A stretch of 64,000 nt of DNA from Enchytraeus crypticus (GCA_905160935.1 CAJHZI010000555.1:735001-799000), one strand, 5' to 3'. Numbered from the stretch's first letter, positions 33,714-45,191 are shown. Made by a program: numbers and translations. Notes: generated by a model not told the origin, from the sequence alone.

Positions 33714-36700
33714 ATTCGCTAGAGGCGCTCGAGGTGGTTAGTTTGTTTACGCACACCTGTGTTTTTCTTTAGCACTTTTTATCGTTTTTCTTCACTTCTG
33801 CTAATTTTTTCACTTTGTCTTTTGTCATACTGCTTTTATATATATCCCTGTACGCCCAGGCCCTTTTATTTCTATTCTTTTGTGCGCATTCGGCTTATTT
33901 TACCTTTTATTAAATCTGCATTATGCTTTAGTTTTCACCTGCATTGGACTATTGGACTGCAGCTATTTGCAGTAGTGTTCCAGTTTAATTCTTTTATCTC
34001 TCGCTTGCTATGCCGTGTTTGCCACATGCCTGCCAGACAGACTTGGCCACTGTCTCAGACTGCCAACAAGAAAACTGGCATCTGTTCGGTGTGCCTAGCT
34101 CAACGTCAGCTTCATTCGGGAGACGGAAAGGTCCATCTTCATGGCCCATTGGATAATCGGTGCCCGGGTTCCAACCAACCTCCCTTGCAGATCTCCGCAC
34201 AGGCGGCAGCTTCGCAACCAGGTCTTGCAGTTTCTGATATAAGGAATAGGATCAGGAATCGGAGCTGCGACTCTGGTTCGGCTAGACAGAGTTCTCCTCC
34301 CACTGCTGCTCCCAATTCTGCTAACTTATCTCCCAATTCATTTTCCTCTCAGCCGCTCATTCTTGAACATCCCTGCTTATCGCGACCAACAATAAAACAC
34401 ATTCCCAAATCAGCCAGACCTGCTTGTTCAGCAGCCTTGATTGATGCCTTCCGTAAGATCGAAAGCGATCCCTCAGTTTTATCATACTGGTCAGATTTGT
34501 TGCTTTTCGCATCTTCGGTTTTGCAAGTCCCTGCTCGCACAGGTAAAAGGCATAATCTAAGCTCTTTAATTAAGAAAAGGTTGGAGGGCCTAGGTACTAG
34601 TGCTCCCACTGAGCCGGTCGTAGAAAGAATTAAAAGAGCTCATCATTCTCATGACTCCCGTGCCTCAGCAGTCAGGTCCAAAATGGAAGATGGAAATGTT
34701 TCGGCAGCTGTGCGCATCCTCTGTTCAGACGAAAGCCCAGCGCAATGCACCATAAACACTTTCAATATCCTGAAGGCCAAGCACCCACCCACAGCTAGTA
34801 GCAGTATAATGGCACCCCTTCCGGACTCAACGGCGACTCCGCCCATTCAAGTCTCAGAGCAGGATGTTGTCAAAGCTGTACGTAGCTTTCCAGCAGGCTC
34901 AGCAGGTGGTCCTGATGGCCTTCGCCCTCAGCATCTTCTGGAGCTTGTGACTTGTAGAGAGTCGGCTGGGACATTTTTGACCGCTTTGACTTCTTTCGTG
35001 AATCTCCTTCTTAGAGGTGCTTGCCCCCCTGAGGTCCAACCGGTGCTGTTTGGTGGTAAACTCTTCGCACTCAATAAGAAATCTGGCGGCATTCGCCCCA
35101 TTGCAGTGGGTTACACTTGGCGTCGTTTAGCCGCTAAATGCGCAAATCGCTATGCAGTATCTGCTCTCAGCGAATACTTGAGCCCAATTCAACTTGGAGC
35201 TGGTATTCCAGGTGGCTGTGAGGCAGCTGTTCACGCTACTCGCCGTTTCGCTGAGTCAATGCCAGCTGATCACTTCGTGGTAAAGCTAGACTTCTGTAAT
35301 GCTTTTAATTGCTTGAGTAGATCACGAATGCTCAGCGAAATACATCACAGGATACCAGAGCTGTATAGTTTCTGCCATCTAGCTTACTCAAGCCCTTCGT
35401 GGTTGAAGTTCGGAGACTGGTGCATTGAGTCACAGGAAGGAGTCCAACAAGGGGATCCCTTAGGGCCCATGCTGTTTTGCCTGACTATTCACCCTCTCCT
35501 TACTTCTCTCTCTAGCGATCTCACGGTGGGATACCTAGATGACATTACTCTAGGTGGTTGCGAGTCGTCGATTGCAAATGATGTACAGACTATCATCGAC
35601 AGAGGCCAAGAATTTGGGCTTCAGTTGAATCGCACCAAGTGCGAAGTCATTTCATCAGTTTGCAAATCTCCGGGCAACTCAGTTTTGTCATCATTTGTGC
35701 CAATGTGCCTATCCCATAGTTCTCTACTCGGCGCGCCACTCTCTGGAGAAGAAGCTACTACCACCGCTTTATCCAGTCGCCTTGAAGACCTCAAACGTAC
35801 AGCATCACGCTTGAAGTCGCTAGCCGCTCATGATGCTTTAACAATCCTTCGCTTTTCTTTAAGTGCACCTAAACTTATGCACGTTCTGCGCTCTAGTCCG
35901 AGCTTCTCTAATCCGCGGCTTTTAGACTACGACGAGGCTCTTAGGCAATGCTTATGCGCCGTTATCAACGCAGATTTGTCTGTTTTGCAGTGGCAGCAAG
36001 CCAGTCTACCGGTGAGCATGGGTGGTCTTGGAATTCGTCTTGTTTCCCATATCGCGCCTTCAGCCTTTTTGGCATCAGCGATGGGAACGAGGCAGTTGCA
36101 AGACGCCATCCTTCATAAGTGCTCCCTTTCTGCCGATAGTTCCATTGACGTTGCGTTGTCAGTTTGGTCCAAAAGCCTCACCTCCAGTGCTCCACCTTCT
36201 ACCTCAGTCAGTAGCCAGAAATCATGGGACCGTCCTATAGTGGATCGGATTTATAACAGTCTGTTAGAATCCCAGTCCAATGCAGTAGACAGAGCACGAC
36301 TCCTAGCTGTATCAACTAAAAGAAGCAGCGACTGGCTTCACGCTCTCCCTGTTGCTTCTTGTGGGCTATTTTTAGACAATGAGGCGATTCGAGTAGCTGT
36401 TAGTTTCCGTTTAGGGGCGAAAACTTGCGAGCCTCACATGTGCCCCTGCGGTCATGAAGTCGACGCTTTAGGTCTCCACGGCCTCTCCTGCAAACGAAGC
36501 TCAGGTAGAATGTCTCGCCATCACAATTTAAATGACATAATATGGCGAGCACTTTCGAGAGCAGGCATCCCTTCCTCTAAGGAGCCAAGTGGGTTGTCCA
36601 GATCAGACGGCAAGCGTCCGGACGGCATGACTTTAGTGCCCTGGTGCAACGGTAAATGTGCCGTTTGGGACGTCACGGTCATTGACACTATGGCAAACTC

Positions 36701-37080
36701 CTACCTGAATACGACTTCAGTCACAGCCGGTGGTGCTGCTGTTCATGCCGCCTCTAGGAAGTTGGATAAATACCGTGATCTGTCCTTAGGATATGAAGTT
36801 GTTCCGGTGGCTATTGAAACCATGGGCCCGATGAATCCCGAAGGAGTTGACTTTATTAATGGCATAGGCAGACTTATTGCAGAGCAAACCGGCGATAAGC
36901 GAGAGACATCTTTTCTTTGGCAAAGGCTTTCCATGACTTTGCAAAGATTTAATGCAGTCTGCTTCAACAATTCTTTTAAGCCGATTGATGACCTCGAGTA
37001 GCCGGGCGGCGATTCAGCACGTATTGCTTGAATCGTTTTTATCAAACCCCAGGTTCTTTACACCGGGGTAAAAAAAAAAA
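33714..37080 (+). mobile_element. LINE C, full-length RLE-type non-LTR retrotransposon
   Basis: Untranslated leader of about 310 bp, one intact ORF (34026-37001), and a short 3' end with CAGGTTCTTTACACCGGGGT, an A-rich tail and (AAT)n. It sits in the (AAT)n tail of LINE B. The C-terminal restriction-like endonuclease puts it with the target-specific early LINE clades (R2, R4, NeSL, CRE, Hero). Confidence 0.85.
34026..37001 (+). CDS. LINE C reverse transcriptase with RLE domain
   Basis: A 991-residue protein. I start at MPARQTWPLS (34026), not at the earlier in-frame ATG (33759), because the extra 89 residues are hydrophobic leader noise. An N-terminal zinc-finger-like part has CSVC, then LHGPLDNRCPGSNQPP. 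RT motifs are GGPDGLRPQHL, GIRPIAVGYTWRRL, KLDFCNAFN (about 419), QQGDPLGPMLFCL (about 473) and YLDDITLGG (about 502). A CPCG to HGLSC finger sits near 805-825. The RLE has RPDGMTLVPW (about 864), WDVTVID and KLDKYRDL, which fits PD-(D/E)xK nucleases that nick the target. No stop or frameshift is present, so it may be active or very young. Confidence 0.88.
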   Translation: MPARQTWPLSQTANKKTGICSVCLAQRQLHSGDGKVHLHGPLDNRCPGSNQPPLQISAQAAASQPGLAVSDIRNRIRNRSCDSGSARQSSPPTAAPNSANLSPNSFSSQPLILEHPCLSRPTIKHIPKSARPACSAALIDAFRKIESDPSVLSYWSDLLLFASSVLQVPARTGKRHNLSSLIKKRLEGLGTSAPTEPVVERIKRAHHSHDSRASAVRSKMEDGNVSAAVRILCSDESPAQCTINTFNILKAKHPPTASSSIMAPLPDSTATPPIQVSEQDVVKAVRSFPAGSAGGPDGLRPQHLLELVTCRESAGTFLTALTSFVNLLLRGACPPEVQPVLFGGKLFALNKKSGGIRPIAVGYTWRRLAAKCANRYAVSALSEYLSPIQLGAGIPGGCEAAVHATRRFAESMPADHFVVKLDFCNAFNCLSRSRMLSEIHHRIPELYSFCHLAYSSPSWLKFGDWCIESQEGVQQGDPLGPMLFCLTIHPLLTSLSSDLTVGYLDDITLGGCESSIANDVQTIIDRGQEFGLQLNRTKCEVISSVCKSPGNSVLSSFVPMCLSHSSLLGAPLSGEEATTTALSSRLEDLKRTASRLKSLAAHDALTILRFSLSAPKLMHVLRSSPSFSNPRLLDYDEALRQCLCAVINADLSVLQWQQASLPVSMGGLGIRLVSHIAPSAFLASAMGTRQLQDAILHKCSLSADSSIDVALSVWSKSLTSSAPPSTSVSSQKSWDRPIVDRIYNSLLESQSNAVDRARLLAVSTKRSSDWLHALPVASCGLFLDNEAIRVAVSFRLGAKTCEPHMCPCGHEVDALGLHGLSCKRSSGRMSRHHNLNDIIWRALSRAGIPSSKEPSGLSRSDGKRPDGMTLVPWCNGKCAVWDVTVIDTMANSYLNTTSVTAGGAAVHAASRKLDKYRDLSLGYEVVPVAIETMGPMNPEGVDFINGIGRLIAEQTGDKRETSFLWQRLSMTLQRFNAVCFNNSFKPIDDLE

Positions 37081-37121
37081 ATTTATAAAAAAAAAAAAAA
37101 AATAATAATAATAATAATAAT

Positions 37122-37850
37122 GTTCCTTTATTGTCAGGAGTCAAGCAGGGTGGAATTCTCTCATCATTATTGTTTGCGCTTTATGTTGATACTTTTTAGA
37201 TAAATTTGAGCAATCGAAATATGGGTGCTTTATTAACTACAACTGCTACAATAGTTTATGTACGCAGATGATTTATACTGCTCAGTATTTCAGTCACCGA
37301 TCTGCAATATCTATTCAATGTGTGTTCTAGTGTTTTCATTGAATTAGATCTACCTATAAATAAATCAAAATGTCATTGTATGAGAATCGGTCCAAGGTTT
37401 AATGTTCCTTGTAAACCATTGACTATTCAGAATATTCATATTGATTGGGTTGACAGCATTTTTTATCTTGGTGTATTTATTAATAGCGCAAAGTCGTTTA
37501 AATGTCACTGGAATGATAGTAATGATGTCACTGGAATGATAGTAGAGGCAAATTCTACGCTGCCGTTAATATGATACTAGGGAGACTTTGTTCAAATGCA
37601 GCAATAGATGCCTTGTTGAAATTAATACATTCTCATGCGGTTCCTTTGTTGCTTTATGATATTTCTGCTTTATCTCTGTCTAAAGATGAACTGAAAGATT
37701 TCTGTAACGCTAACAATATTGTCTACTATAAAATTTTCCGAATTTTTGATGAGGGTACTAATTGTATTGCCAGTGGTATTGTGACTTTTGGCCATTTGAA
37801 TTACTCTATCAGTATCACAGATATAACTTCATACATAAGCTACATGTAAT
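37122..37850 (+). mobile_element. LINE A, 3' part
   Basis: Resumes the RT with LLSGVKQGGILSSLLFALYV (motif B), then in shifted frames YVRR and LLSISVTDLQYLFN (after motif C), LPINKSKCHCMRIGPRF and a C-terminal tail. Several stops and shifts make it dead. LINE B and LINE C lie between this and 32228-32518. Confidence 0.78.
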
Positions 37851-38466
37851 TGTCTCTGGATGCTTGGATAGTAAACCAGATTTAGGAGTCTGATTATCTG
37901 GATTATGTTAGTATTAAAAAAGTATGCAATTCAGAATGATGACTCTATTGGTGAAGTAAGAGATAAAGTTTGGACTTATTTTGAAGGTATATTGACCTAA
38001 TTACATTATTGAAAGCCTATCCTCCGATAAACGGCGATTTTAGTTTAAATTTCTCTACTTTTAGACTCTTAAATGGTTAATCCGCACAGTTTCTGTTATT
38101 TTTGTTCGTTCATTATTTTTCATTTCTTATTCTGTTCATACTGCCATGCATTTTGGTGATTAAAATCATATATTGCACGTATATTCTTGATATTTCAATA
38201 TTATAGAATATTACGGCCAACTGAGTAATTACTGAGTTTCTTTATCCAGAAGTTGCTACAAAATTTAAACTAATGGAAAAAGTACAAAAGAAGGTCTTTT
38301 CTTATCCCGATCCTAGTTAAACTGGGATTTAAGGGAAGATGACGACGATGATGATATAATATTACTGAGCTCAATCTTTTTGAAATAAAAATGTCTTGCT
38401 TCGAATTTGAAGAAAAGTTTTCGGCGTAAGCGTCATCTGTGAATATTATTCCACTAAATTACTATC
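37851..38466. other. Downstream of gene B; LINE remnants
   Basis: No gene. Holds the likely 3' untranslated part of LINE A and the RTE-like tail at 38300-38358. Confidence 0.4.
38300..38358 (+). mobile_element. (ATG)n-tailed RTE-like 3' end
   Basis: CCTAGTTAAACTGGGATTTA, AGGGAAGATG and a GACGATGAT tail; same end as at 27515 and 45318. Confidence 0.55.
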
Positions 38467-41400
38467 CTATATCAAGAGTTCCCCGTTAGATCTCACTGCG
38501 CTGAACATAACCATGGCAACGGTTGGCATGACAACTAGCTGTATGTATGACGTCACAGTAGAAGCTGAGGATCTAAAGATATCTTTGAGATCAGCTGAGT
38601 TGATCAGATTTACGCCTGTTATCATAAAATAATATAAAAATTAAACTTTAATCGCAATTAAGCCAAATCAATAGATCAATCAATCAATAAATCAATCAAT
38701 AAATCAATCAATAAATCAATCATATTGTCGCTAAACTTTTAGGTCTTCCAGAGGAGGTATTTCGACCAGTAACCTCCATTCTCCCCCCCCCCTCCCCCCT
38801 TCCTAGGTGCACACATGAGGTATGCGCCTTTGAAAACATTTACAGTCGTCGAAAGATTAAGTGAAATTGAAAGGGGTTTTAAGGATAAAAAATCTCTGCT
38901 AATAACAGCCTGCTGAAATATCATCCTGGTGAAGCTGTTACCTGAGGCTTTCATGAGGTCGATGGCCTCCAGTGATGAGTTGTCATGGTAACCTCTCGTA
39001 GCGTCCAATATCACCGTGGTACTGTAGCCTGTGTATAACATACATGTATATCAGTACTGTGTGATATTATTGATATAATTGAATATAAAGTAATATAATA
39101 GAGTATACAATAGATACTACTACATGTACATGTATATACAGATAGGACACAAAAGCAACACCCAAGTGAAATCTCAATAAATTTGACAAAATTAAAAATA
39201 TTTTCAAATAACTTTCAGGTCTTCCAGACGAAGAATCAGGAATTTCAACCAGTAATCTGCAATTACTGTGAAGAGAAATTCAATAATAACAAAATTACAG
39301 CGCTTCCACAAAATAGTCGTGAAATCGATTTAAGCACGGTTTATTTCAACTTAAGAGCCTTGAAAGCGGGCTCTGCTACGTCTAACGAACTATTACTGAA
39401 CTTAATTCAGAAAGAGAAGAGAGAATGAAAGAGAGGATAGAAAGAGAGGACAGAAAGAAGAAGAAAGAAGAAGAGAGAAAGAGACCCAGATATGAGGCGT
39501 TAAAGGCGGTATTGACCACAGTTGTTTCTGTGGGGAGTCCCGCGATATGCACCGCTGTCACATTCAGTTTTTCCAGCCTCTCCTCCAGACCTGTGTCCAA
39601 CAGTCCTCCTGCGTAAGAGAATGCTGAGTACTTGTCGATCTGTGCAATGTTAAATTACTTAAAACTTTTAATTCTTCTACAATTAAAAATACATTATTAA
39701 ATTTAACTTTAACTTCGGGCTGGAGTCAGTGGCGATGTCGATAAGATACTTGACCGCGGATCAGAATGTGCGGGGTTCAAATCCTGGGCTCGCCCGTAAC
39801 TGACATCGCTTTCGAGTAAGGAAAGTGACGTTAACATTTGCTTTACCAGCTTTTTTAAAGTTATAATTGTAAAATTTATAAATTTCCAGTAGCAATTACG
39901 TGATGTATTATTCAATACCAATCTTTATGATGTTACTGAGCAATGAATGTATTTAAACTCCATATTCTTCATCCAAGGTTAATATCAAAAACTTCGTCAT
40001 ATAATAAATCCCTAGAAATCTACTATCCAGCAATGTTTTCAACAATCAGATGATATATGTTTCCCCAAGACCTGCTCAATCCCACATGAATATAAAGATT
40101 TGATTCATTAGATCACATCAAGTAAGCAATAGATTAGTAGCAACGTGACACAATCAATCAATATTTACATGTATATTATATTATCGATGGTTTATGGTTG
40201 AAGAGATAAATGCAGACCTGAGGGAATTGTCCAATCCTCAGGATATCTTGAGATTCCGCGATGAGTTCCGGTGATAGCTGGAAGTCCGTGACGCAGTGAG
40301 CTGGATACAGGGTCTGATTCCAGGTCATCAAGGATCCTTGTGAGATATGGCTACAGTTTAAAGCGTATGGACTCTCAATCTCCAGTCCAAACTCATTCCG
40401 GCTGCATATGTCTCCTAAAATATTAAACATTCCAGAAACCATCAAAATTACTAGCATGTGCAAAAGTTAATTTGTTGTTCAGGAGAGCTGAACCTACTTC
40501 GTAGCAGAAGTAATGGGCGTTTCATAGATCATCTGTTAAGAAATTGATAAATTATTAAAACAAAATCCATTGTTACGCATGAAGGGAAAATATTTAACAA
40601 ATTGTCACAAAACAACCGTAATACGAAAAGAATAATCAGTTATGTTGTATAGGACTGGCCATTAGTATTATAAATATAATTAAGTAATCATTTGACGACT
40701 CTACGAACTATAAAGAAGAGTCCATACAGCACAAGCACTGTGACAAACCTGAGTGTCTCAAGTAGGTCAGAAGGATGACGTCAGAGGGTTCAAAGCCCGG
40801 GTGGGTCGAGGCGAACGACACGTGATCAGCGCTGTACTTCTCCTGTACTACAACAACAGCTCTGTATCGACTGGAATAATCCTGTCTAATCCGGTTTATA
40901 ACCGGTATGATCTCGCTTGCTCCGGGCACGGGTAGTGTACCAGATGGCGAGACGTAGCAGTTCTGTACGCCGAGTATGACGAGTGCCGTGTTGTGGTCAC
41001 TTATAGACGATTTTGCCTCCTCGTTAACTGCTAACATCTCGTCAGATTCTGTCTCCTCGTTAAGTTCTAACATCTCGTCAGATTCTGTCTCCTCGTTAAG
41101 TTCTAACATCTCGTCAGATTCTGTCTCCTCGTTAAGTTCTAACATCTCGTCAGATTCTGTCTCCTCGTTAAGTTCTAACATCTCGTCAGATTCTGTCTCC
41201 TCGTTAAGTTCTAACATCTCGTCAGATTCTGTCTCCTCGTTAAGTTCTAACATCTCGTCAGATTCTGTCTCCTCGTTAAGTTCTAACATCTTAAGTTCTA
41301 ACATCTTAAGTTCTAACAACTTAAGTTTTAGTTCTAACATCTTAAGTTCTAACAACTTAAGTTCTAACTTCTTAAGTTCTAGTTCTAACATCTTAAGTTC

Positions 41401-41739
41401 TAACATCTCGTCAGATTCTGTCTCCTCGTTAAGTTCTGACATCTTAAGTTCTAACATCTCGTCAGATTCTGTCTCCTCGTTAAGTTCTGACATCTTGAGT
41501 TCTAACATCTCGTCAGATTCTGTCTCCTCGTTAAGTTCTGACATCTTAAGTTCTAACATCTCGTCAGATTCTGTCTCCTCGTTAAGTTCTGACATCTTAA
41601 GTTCTAACATCTCGTCATATCCCGACGATTCGTTAGATTCAGAAGCCACTGTGACATCGATTAAGAATGCAGAAACAAAAATTAGGACAATTATTATCCG
41701 AGCACTGAGTAAAGCGTTTTTCTTTCTTAAATTCTTCAT
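38467..41739 (-). CDS. Gene B: nicotinamidase-fold pseudoenzyme with acidic repeats
   Basis: Five minus-strand exons: 41739-40749, 40414-40218, 39639-39486, 39028-38942 and 38615-38467. They join in phase to 525 residues. A signal peptide (RIIIVLIFVSAFLIDVTVAS) is followed by about 200 residues of acidic repeats (EMLELNEETESD) before the fold begins at ALVILGVQNCYV. Later fold marks are [47 protein letters not shown] and GVNLINSADLKDIF. The catalytic Asp is Gly, the Lys is Ile (LRIGQ), the Cys is Thr (TETTVVNT), and the metal-binding DWH is EKY. It is likely secreted and non-catalytic. Exons 1 and 5 are close to those of gene C in DNA. Confidence 0.87.
38665..38722. repeat. (CAAT)n-type microsatellite
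   Basis: AATCAATCAATAAATC units in the region just upstream of exon 5 of gene B (its intron 4). Confidence 0.8.
39716..39845 (+). mobile_element. tRNA-derived SINE, copy 5
   Basis: Best box B of the family (GGGTTCAAATCC). Head GGAGTCAGTGGCGATGTCG, tail TTTCGAGTAAGGAAAGTGAC. In intron 2 of gene B. Confidence 0.87.
41033..41630 (-). repeat. Coding minisatellite in gene B (36-bp and 51-bp units)
   Basis: Seven 36-bp units, then shorter degenerate 15-bp-type units, then four 51-bp units, encoding EMLELNEETESD and EMLELKMSELNEETESD. All lengths are multiples of three. Confidence 0.93.
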
Positions 41740-41936
41740 TTTTCTTGTCCAGCGCTCAACGTTAATTGGTTCTTGATTCTGTTCACAATTGTCAAAAGCC
41801 TATTTTAAGTAAACATTGACAAGTTTCACAAAGACTCTACTACGCAATAACCAATGACTACTCAATAGATTTAAAATTTGAGTTCACATGAACCTATAGA
41901 TTAATATTGTGCTCACATGTGTAGGTGTACATCTAT

Positions 41937-42085
41937 TAATAATAATAATAATAATAATAAAGGTTTAACGTCCGTTTCCTCATCCAGGGATGATGCCAGG
42001 GATGTCCCCAACAGCACACATCACTACAGATCATTCACCCCGACCAATCTGCGAAAGAAATGTGCTGAGGAGAAGTAAGAAATGT
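41937..42085 (-). mobile_element. L2/CR1-like LINE 3' end, short copy
   Basis: Plus strand: (AAT)n, then GGTTTAACGTCCGTTTCCTC and AAGAAATGTGCTGAGGAGAA, the last partly doubled. Near-identical to 20610-20735. Confidence 0.8.
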
Positions 42086-42195
42086 GCTGAGGAGAAGTAT
42101 TCGTGCACACCTACACGTGTACATCTATACGTGTATACCTACCTATACGTGTACACCTATACATGTAAACCTACACATATACATCTAATCTCCAC
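42085..42195. repeat. Imperfect ACACGTGTA-type repeat
   Basis: Words such as CTACACGTGTACATCTATAC recur; the core ACGTGT region is partly palindromic. The rest up to 42870 shows no gene. Confidence 0.6.
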
Positions 42196-42913
42196 ACCTT
42201 TCTTACAATCGACTAACAGCTAATGATGTTATGAGAGGTGTGGTAAAGGTACTGCAGCAAAGCAACGGTGCTAAAATCAATTTCGAAAAATCCATATATG
42301 CATTAATCTGTCTCAGTAAATTGTGCATTAACTGACAGTATGTGTATGTTTGGAGAGCTATACTAACACTGTATCCAGGATTAATCAACGCTAACAAATA
42401 TTGTAGACTGTTTAACTTAGAAATCACTCTTTTATGTCGTTCACACGATTTAATGATGATGTAATGATAATATAATAATGATACAATGATGCAATAGGGA
42501 TGATAAAGTGATGATATAATGGTCTCGTGTCTCTTCAATTAGAAATGAGGTTATGGTGGAAAAACAGATGTTAATTAGTAGCGATACGCCTGTTCGCTAT
42601 TCCGGAACTTAGTAGTTCAAAAGATTAATAATTTAGCATTTTTGCTAAACTAATTACTAATAGCGTTAATGCTATTAATTGTTCCTTCGTCATTGTAATA
42701 TAGATAAAATATGATTAAATGAGAACTCTATTGTGAAGAACTGGTGGTGTCAAACCAAAGGACTGTCGACTCTACTGTTCCTATTTCTATCTAGACAACT
42801 TCCTGGCGACCCCAAACTGAGATACAGCTGCAGGTTGAAAGATTGGCCAGACCTGTGGGGTAGACTTTTGAAAATAGGCGGGTATGAAGATAGGCGGGTA
42901 TGAAGATAGGCGG

Positions 42914-44045
42914 TGTCAAGGTAGGAGTAGAGATAATACTAATTATTACAATATACTCCACAATGACCTTTGTACTTTACTAGCACAGGGCAAGTTTCTT
43001 ACCCTGCAGGCCAATTGTTCCGTGCCTGAGTCCGTGGCTGGAGGGAACACAAATGTTGGGACTGGGAGAGTTGGCCGCAAGCGAGGAGCTTTGAGATTAT
43101 TGTTGATAAATTTTAGTTTAAGATTTATGATAAATCTTATTAGACTTTATATTTTTCGCTAGTGACTATTTTATTACAGTGTACATTTGTTTTGACTCGG
43201 TATCGATCCACATGAGACAATAAGGTTATATCTGATTGTATGGATTAAAGTTTCACATGTTGTATGTTAAGAAAGGCCTAGGAAGTGTTAGACTCATTTA
43301 GAGGGGGAAGTACTATGGATAGGTAACCCCTGAGTTGTGTTTATTGTGGTTTATTAGAAACTGCCAGTGAAGATAACAGGACGTTAAACGGCCATAGGGA
43401 ACTGAGGGTTCTAGGGTCGTGCGTTGCTGATAGTTACTTCGAGAAGGCCAGAAGTTGAGTTGGGGATTTTAAACCCAAGGAAATTGTGATAGACTTGTGT
43501 CATTTCATTAAGAGAGGATTCTAGGGTTTGATGCTGTAGTCATTAGGTATATTCTTATGGAAGAAGTGAGGACGTTGAATAGGAACTAGTTTGCCTTTAT
43601 GTTCTTGTGAGATAGTATTTGGTGACAAGTGTTGCGATTTCTCCATAACTAAGTACTCCTCAACCTGTTTGTAGTCTGGTATTTAATTAGTAGTAGTTTC
43701 CATTCTTTCATTTTAGTCTGTATATTAATAAGTTATTTTCAACTCTATTATTACTACTTGATTATTAGATTTAATTCCGTTATTTGTCATATAAGGACGA
43801 TTTTCAGTTTCTTATAATTATTTTCTTGTATTGTGTTTGAGTAAAATAAAATATAAATGAAGTGAACTAAATACACTTCATTTATATTACATTACCTATG
43901 CGTCTGTTATAAATAAAACTGTAATTAGAAATTGTAAATGAAAAGTAGTAATCTACTATTATAGATCATTAATTTTAAGTTTAGAGTTTTAGAATTTATG
44001 AACCTGGTCCAGGCAAGGGTTCACCTTTAGAACCCTTCCCTGGCA
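42914..44045. mobile_element. Solo LTR of an LTR retrotransposon
   Basis: The 1132-bp unit begins TGTCAAGG and ends CCCTGGCA, a TG...CA pair with partly inverted ends, and GGCGG directly repeats on both sides (42909-42913, 44046-44050). No internal region remains, so it is a fossil left by LTR-LTR recombination. Both flanks are a 16-bp tandem repeat (AGGCGGGTATGAAGAT), which weakens the target-duplication argument. Family not clear. Confidence 0.6.
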
Positions 44046-44085
44046 GGCGGGTATGAAGATTGGCGGGTATGAAGATATATGTTGT

Positions 44086-44205
44086 TTGGCTCCAATTAAT
44101 GTCGTACTCGGTAAGGTATTCAACCTGCGGGGTTCAAATCCTGGGCTCGACCGTCACTGACCTAGCTCTCGAGTGAGGAAACTGACGTTAAACTTAGCTT
44201 TAATA
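44086..44205 (+). mobile_element. tRNA-derived SINE, copy 6
   Basis: Damaged head (GTCGTACTCGGTAAGGT), box B GGGGTTCAAATCC, tail CTCGAGTGAGGAAACTGACG. Confidence 0.8.
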
Positions 44206-45110
44206 GCGTTTTAATTTTTTACAAGAAGGCGATGTGTTGCTGAAAATGTTATCAGCTGCACATTTATCTCACTTCATGCCGTGTTAATCAGCGATGATAT
44301 TAATAAGCAATCGTCTCCTTGTAGCTATAACTCAATCTCATATTTATGACAAGTGCTTCCAAACCTTGTGGCTTTTATTCAATGATGCCAGCATTGAATG
44401 TTTCAAAATGGTCGCCCAGCCGATTGCTAACCGAGCCCGACATTACTAATGATCTAAGCATATGCCGATAACGGGTACGTTCTACCAGTGAGATAAACCC
44501 CGCCCACTGTCTTAATTACGTGAAATATCACGTGAAATCGTCCAGTACTCTATTTAATATCATTATTATCTTTTTAATTTTTATTTTTATTTTTACCGCA
44601 GTGATCTCAAATATAATAATAAAAATAAAAATAATAAAAATGATAATAATTATTATTATTTTTATTAATATTGTTAGTATTTTTATTCTTATAATTGTTA
44701 TTATTATTACTAGTAAAATTATTATTACTATTACTATTTTTAGTGATAATTAACATTAATATTTATTTCTCTGTCTATTTTCTACTTATACTAATAATAA
44801 TAATAGAAAAATAATAAGCAAACTATTAATAAAAGCTACATTCAATATTCAATTTCTGATTCCCCACCCAAACGACAATATTAAAAAAGAATGTTTCAAA
44901 AACTATACTTGTATGTGTACTTGTATGTGCACTTGTATGTGTTTTTATATGTGAACTTGTATGTTTACTTGTATGTGTCTTGTATGTGTACTTCTCTGCC
45001 TAACTGTTTGTACATGTGGTATTAAAAGTGGTAGATATCAACGCAGTTGATCATTTCGCTACAATGCGTGTTTACTTTATTTTGATTGCATGTGTACTTT
45101 CTAAAAACAT
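44206..45110. other. AT-rich intergenic, no gene seen
   Basis: 44560-44760 is nearly pure A/T with TTATTATTAT words; 44910-45000 has ACTTGTATGTGT repeats. Confidence 0.5.
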
Positions 45111-45118
45111 ACTTCTCT

Positions 45119-45125
45119 CTCCCTC

Positions 45126-45191
<66 letters not shown>
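45119..45191. repeat. (CT)n microsatellite
   Basis: CT run with a few CCC and TTT interruptions. Confidence 0.9.

Noticed and set aside
33759-34025. Longer N-terminus for the LINE C ORF
   Set aside because: The extra 89 residues are hydrophobic and lack any motif; the conserved CxxC finger follows the ATG at 34026.
40976-41776. Plus-strand Ser-rich open frame of 266 codons
   Set aside because: Antisense of the acidic repeats of gene B exon 1.
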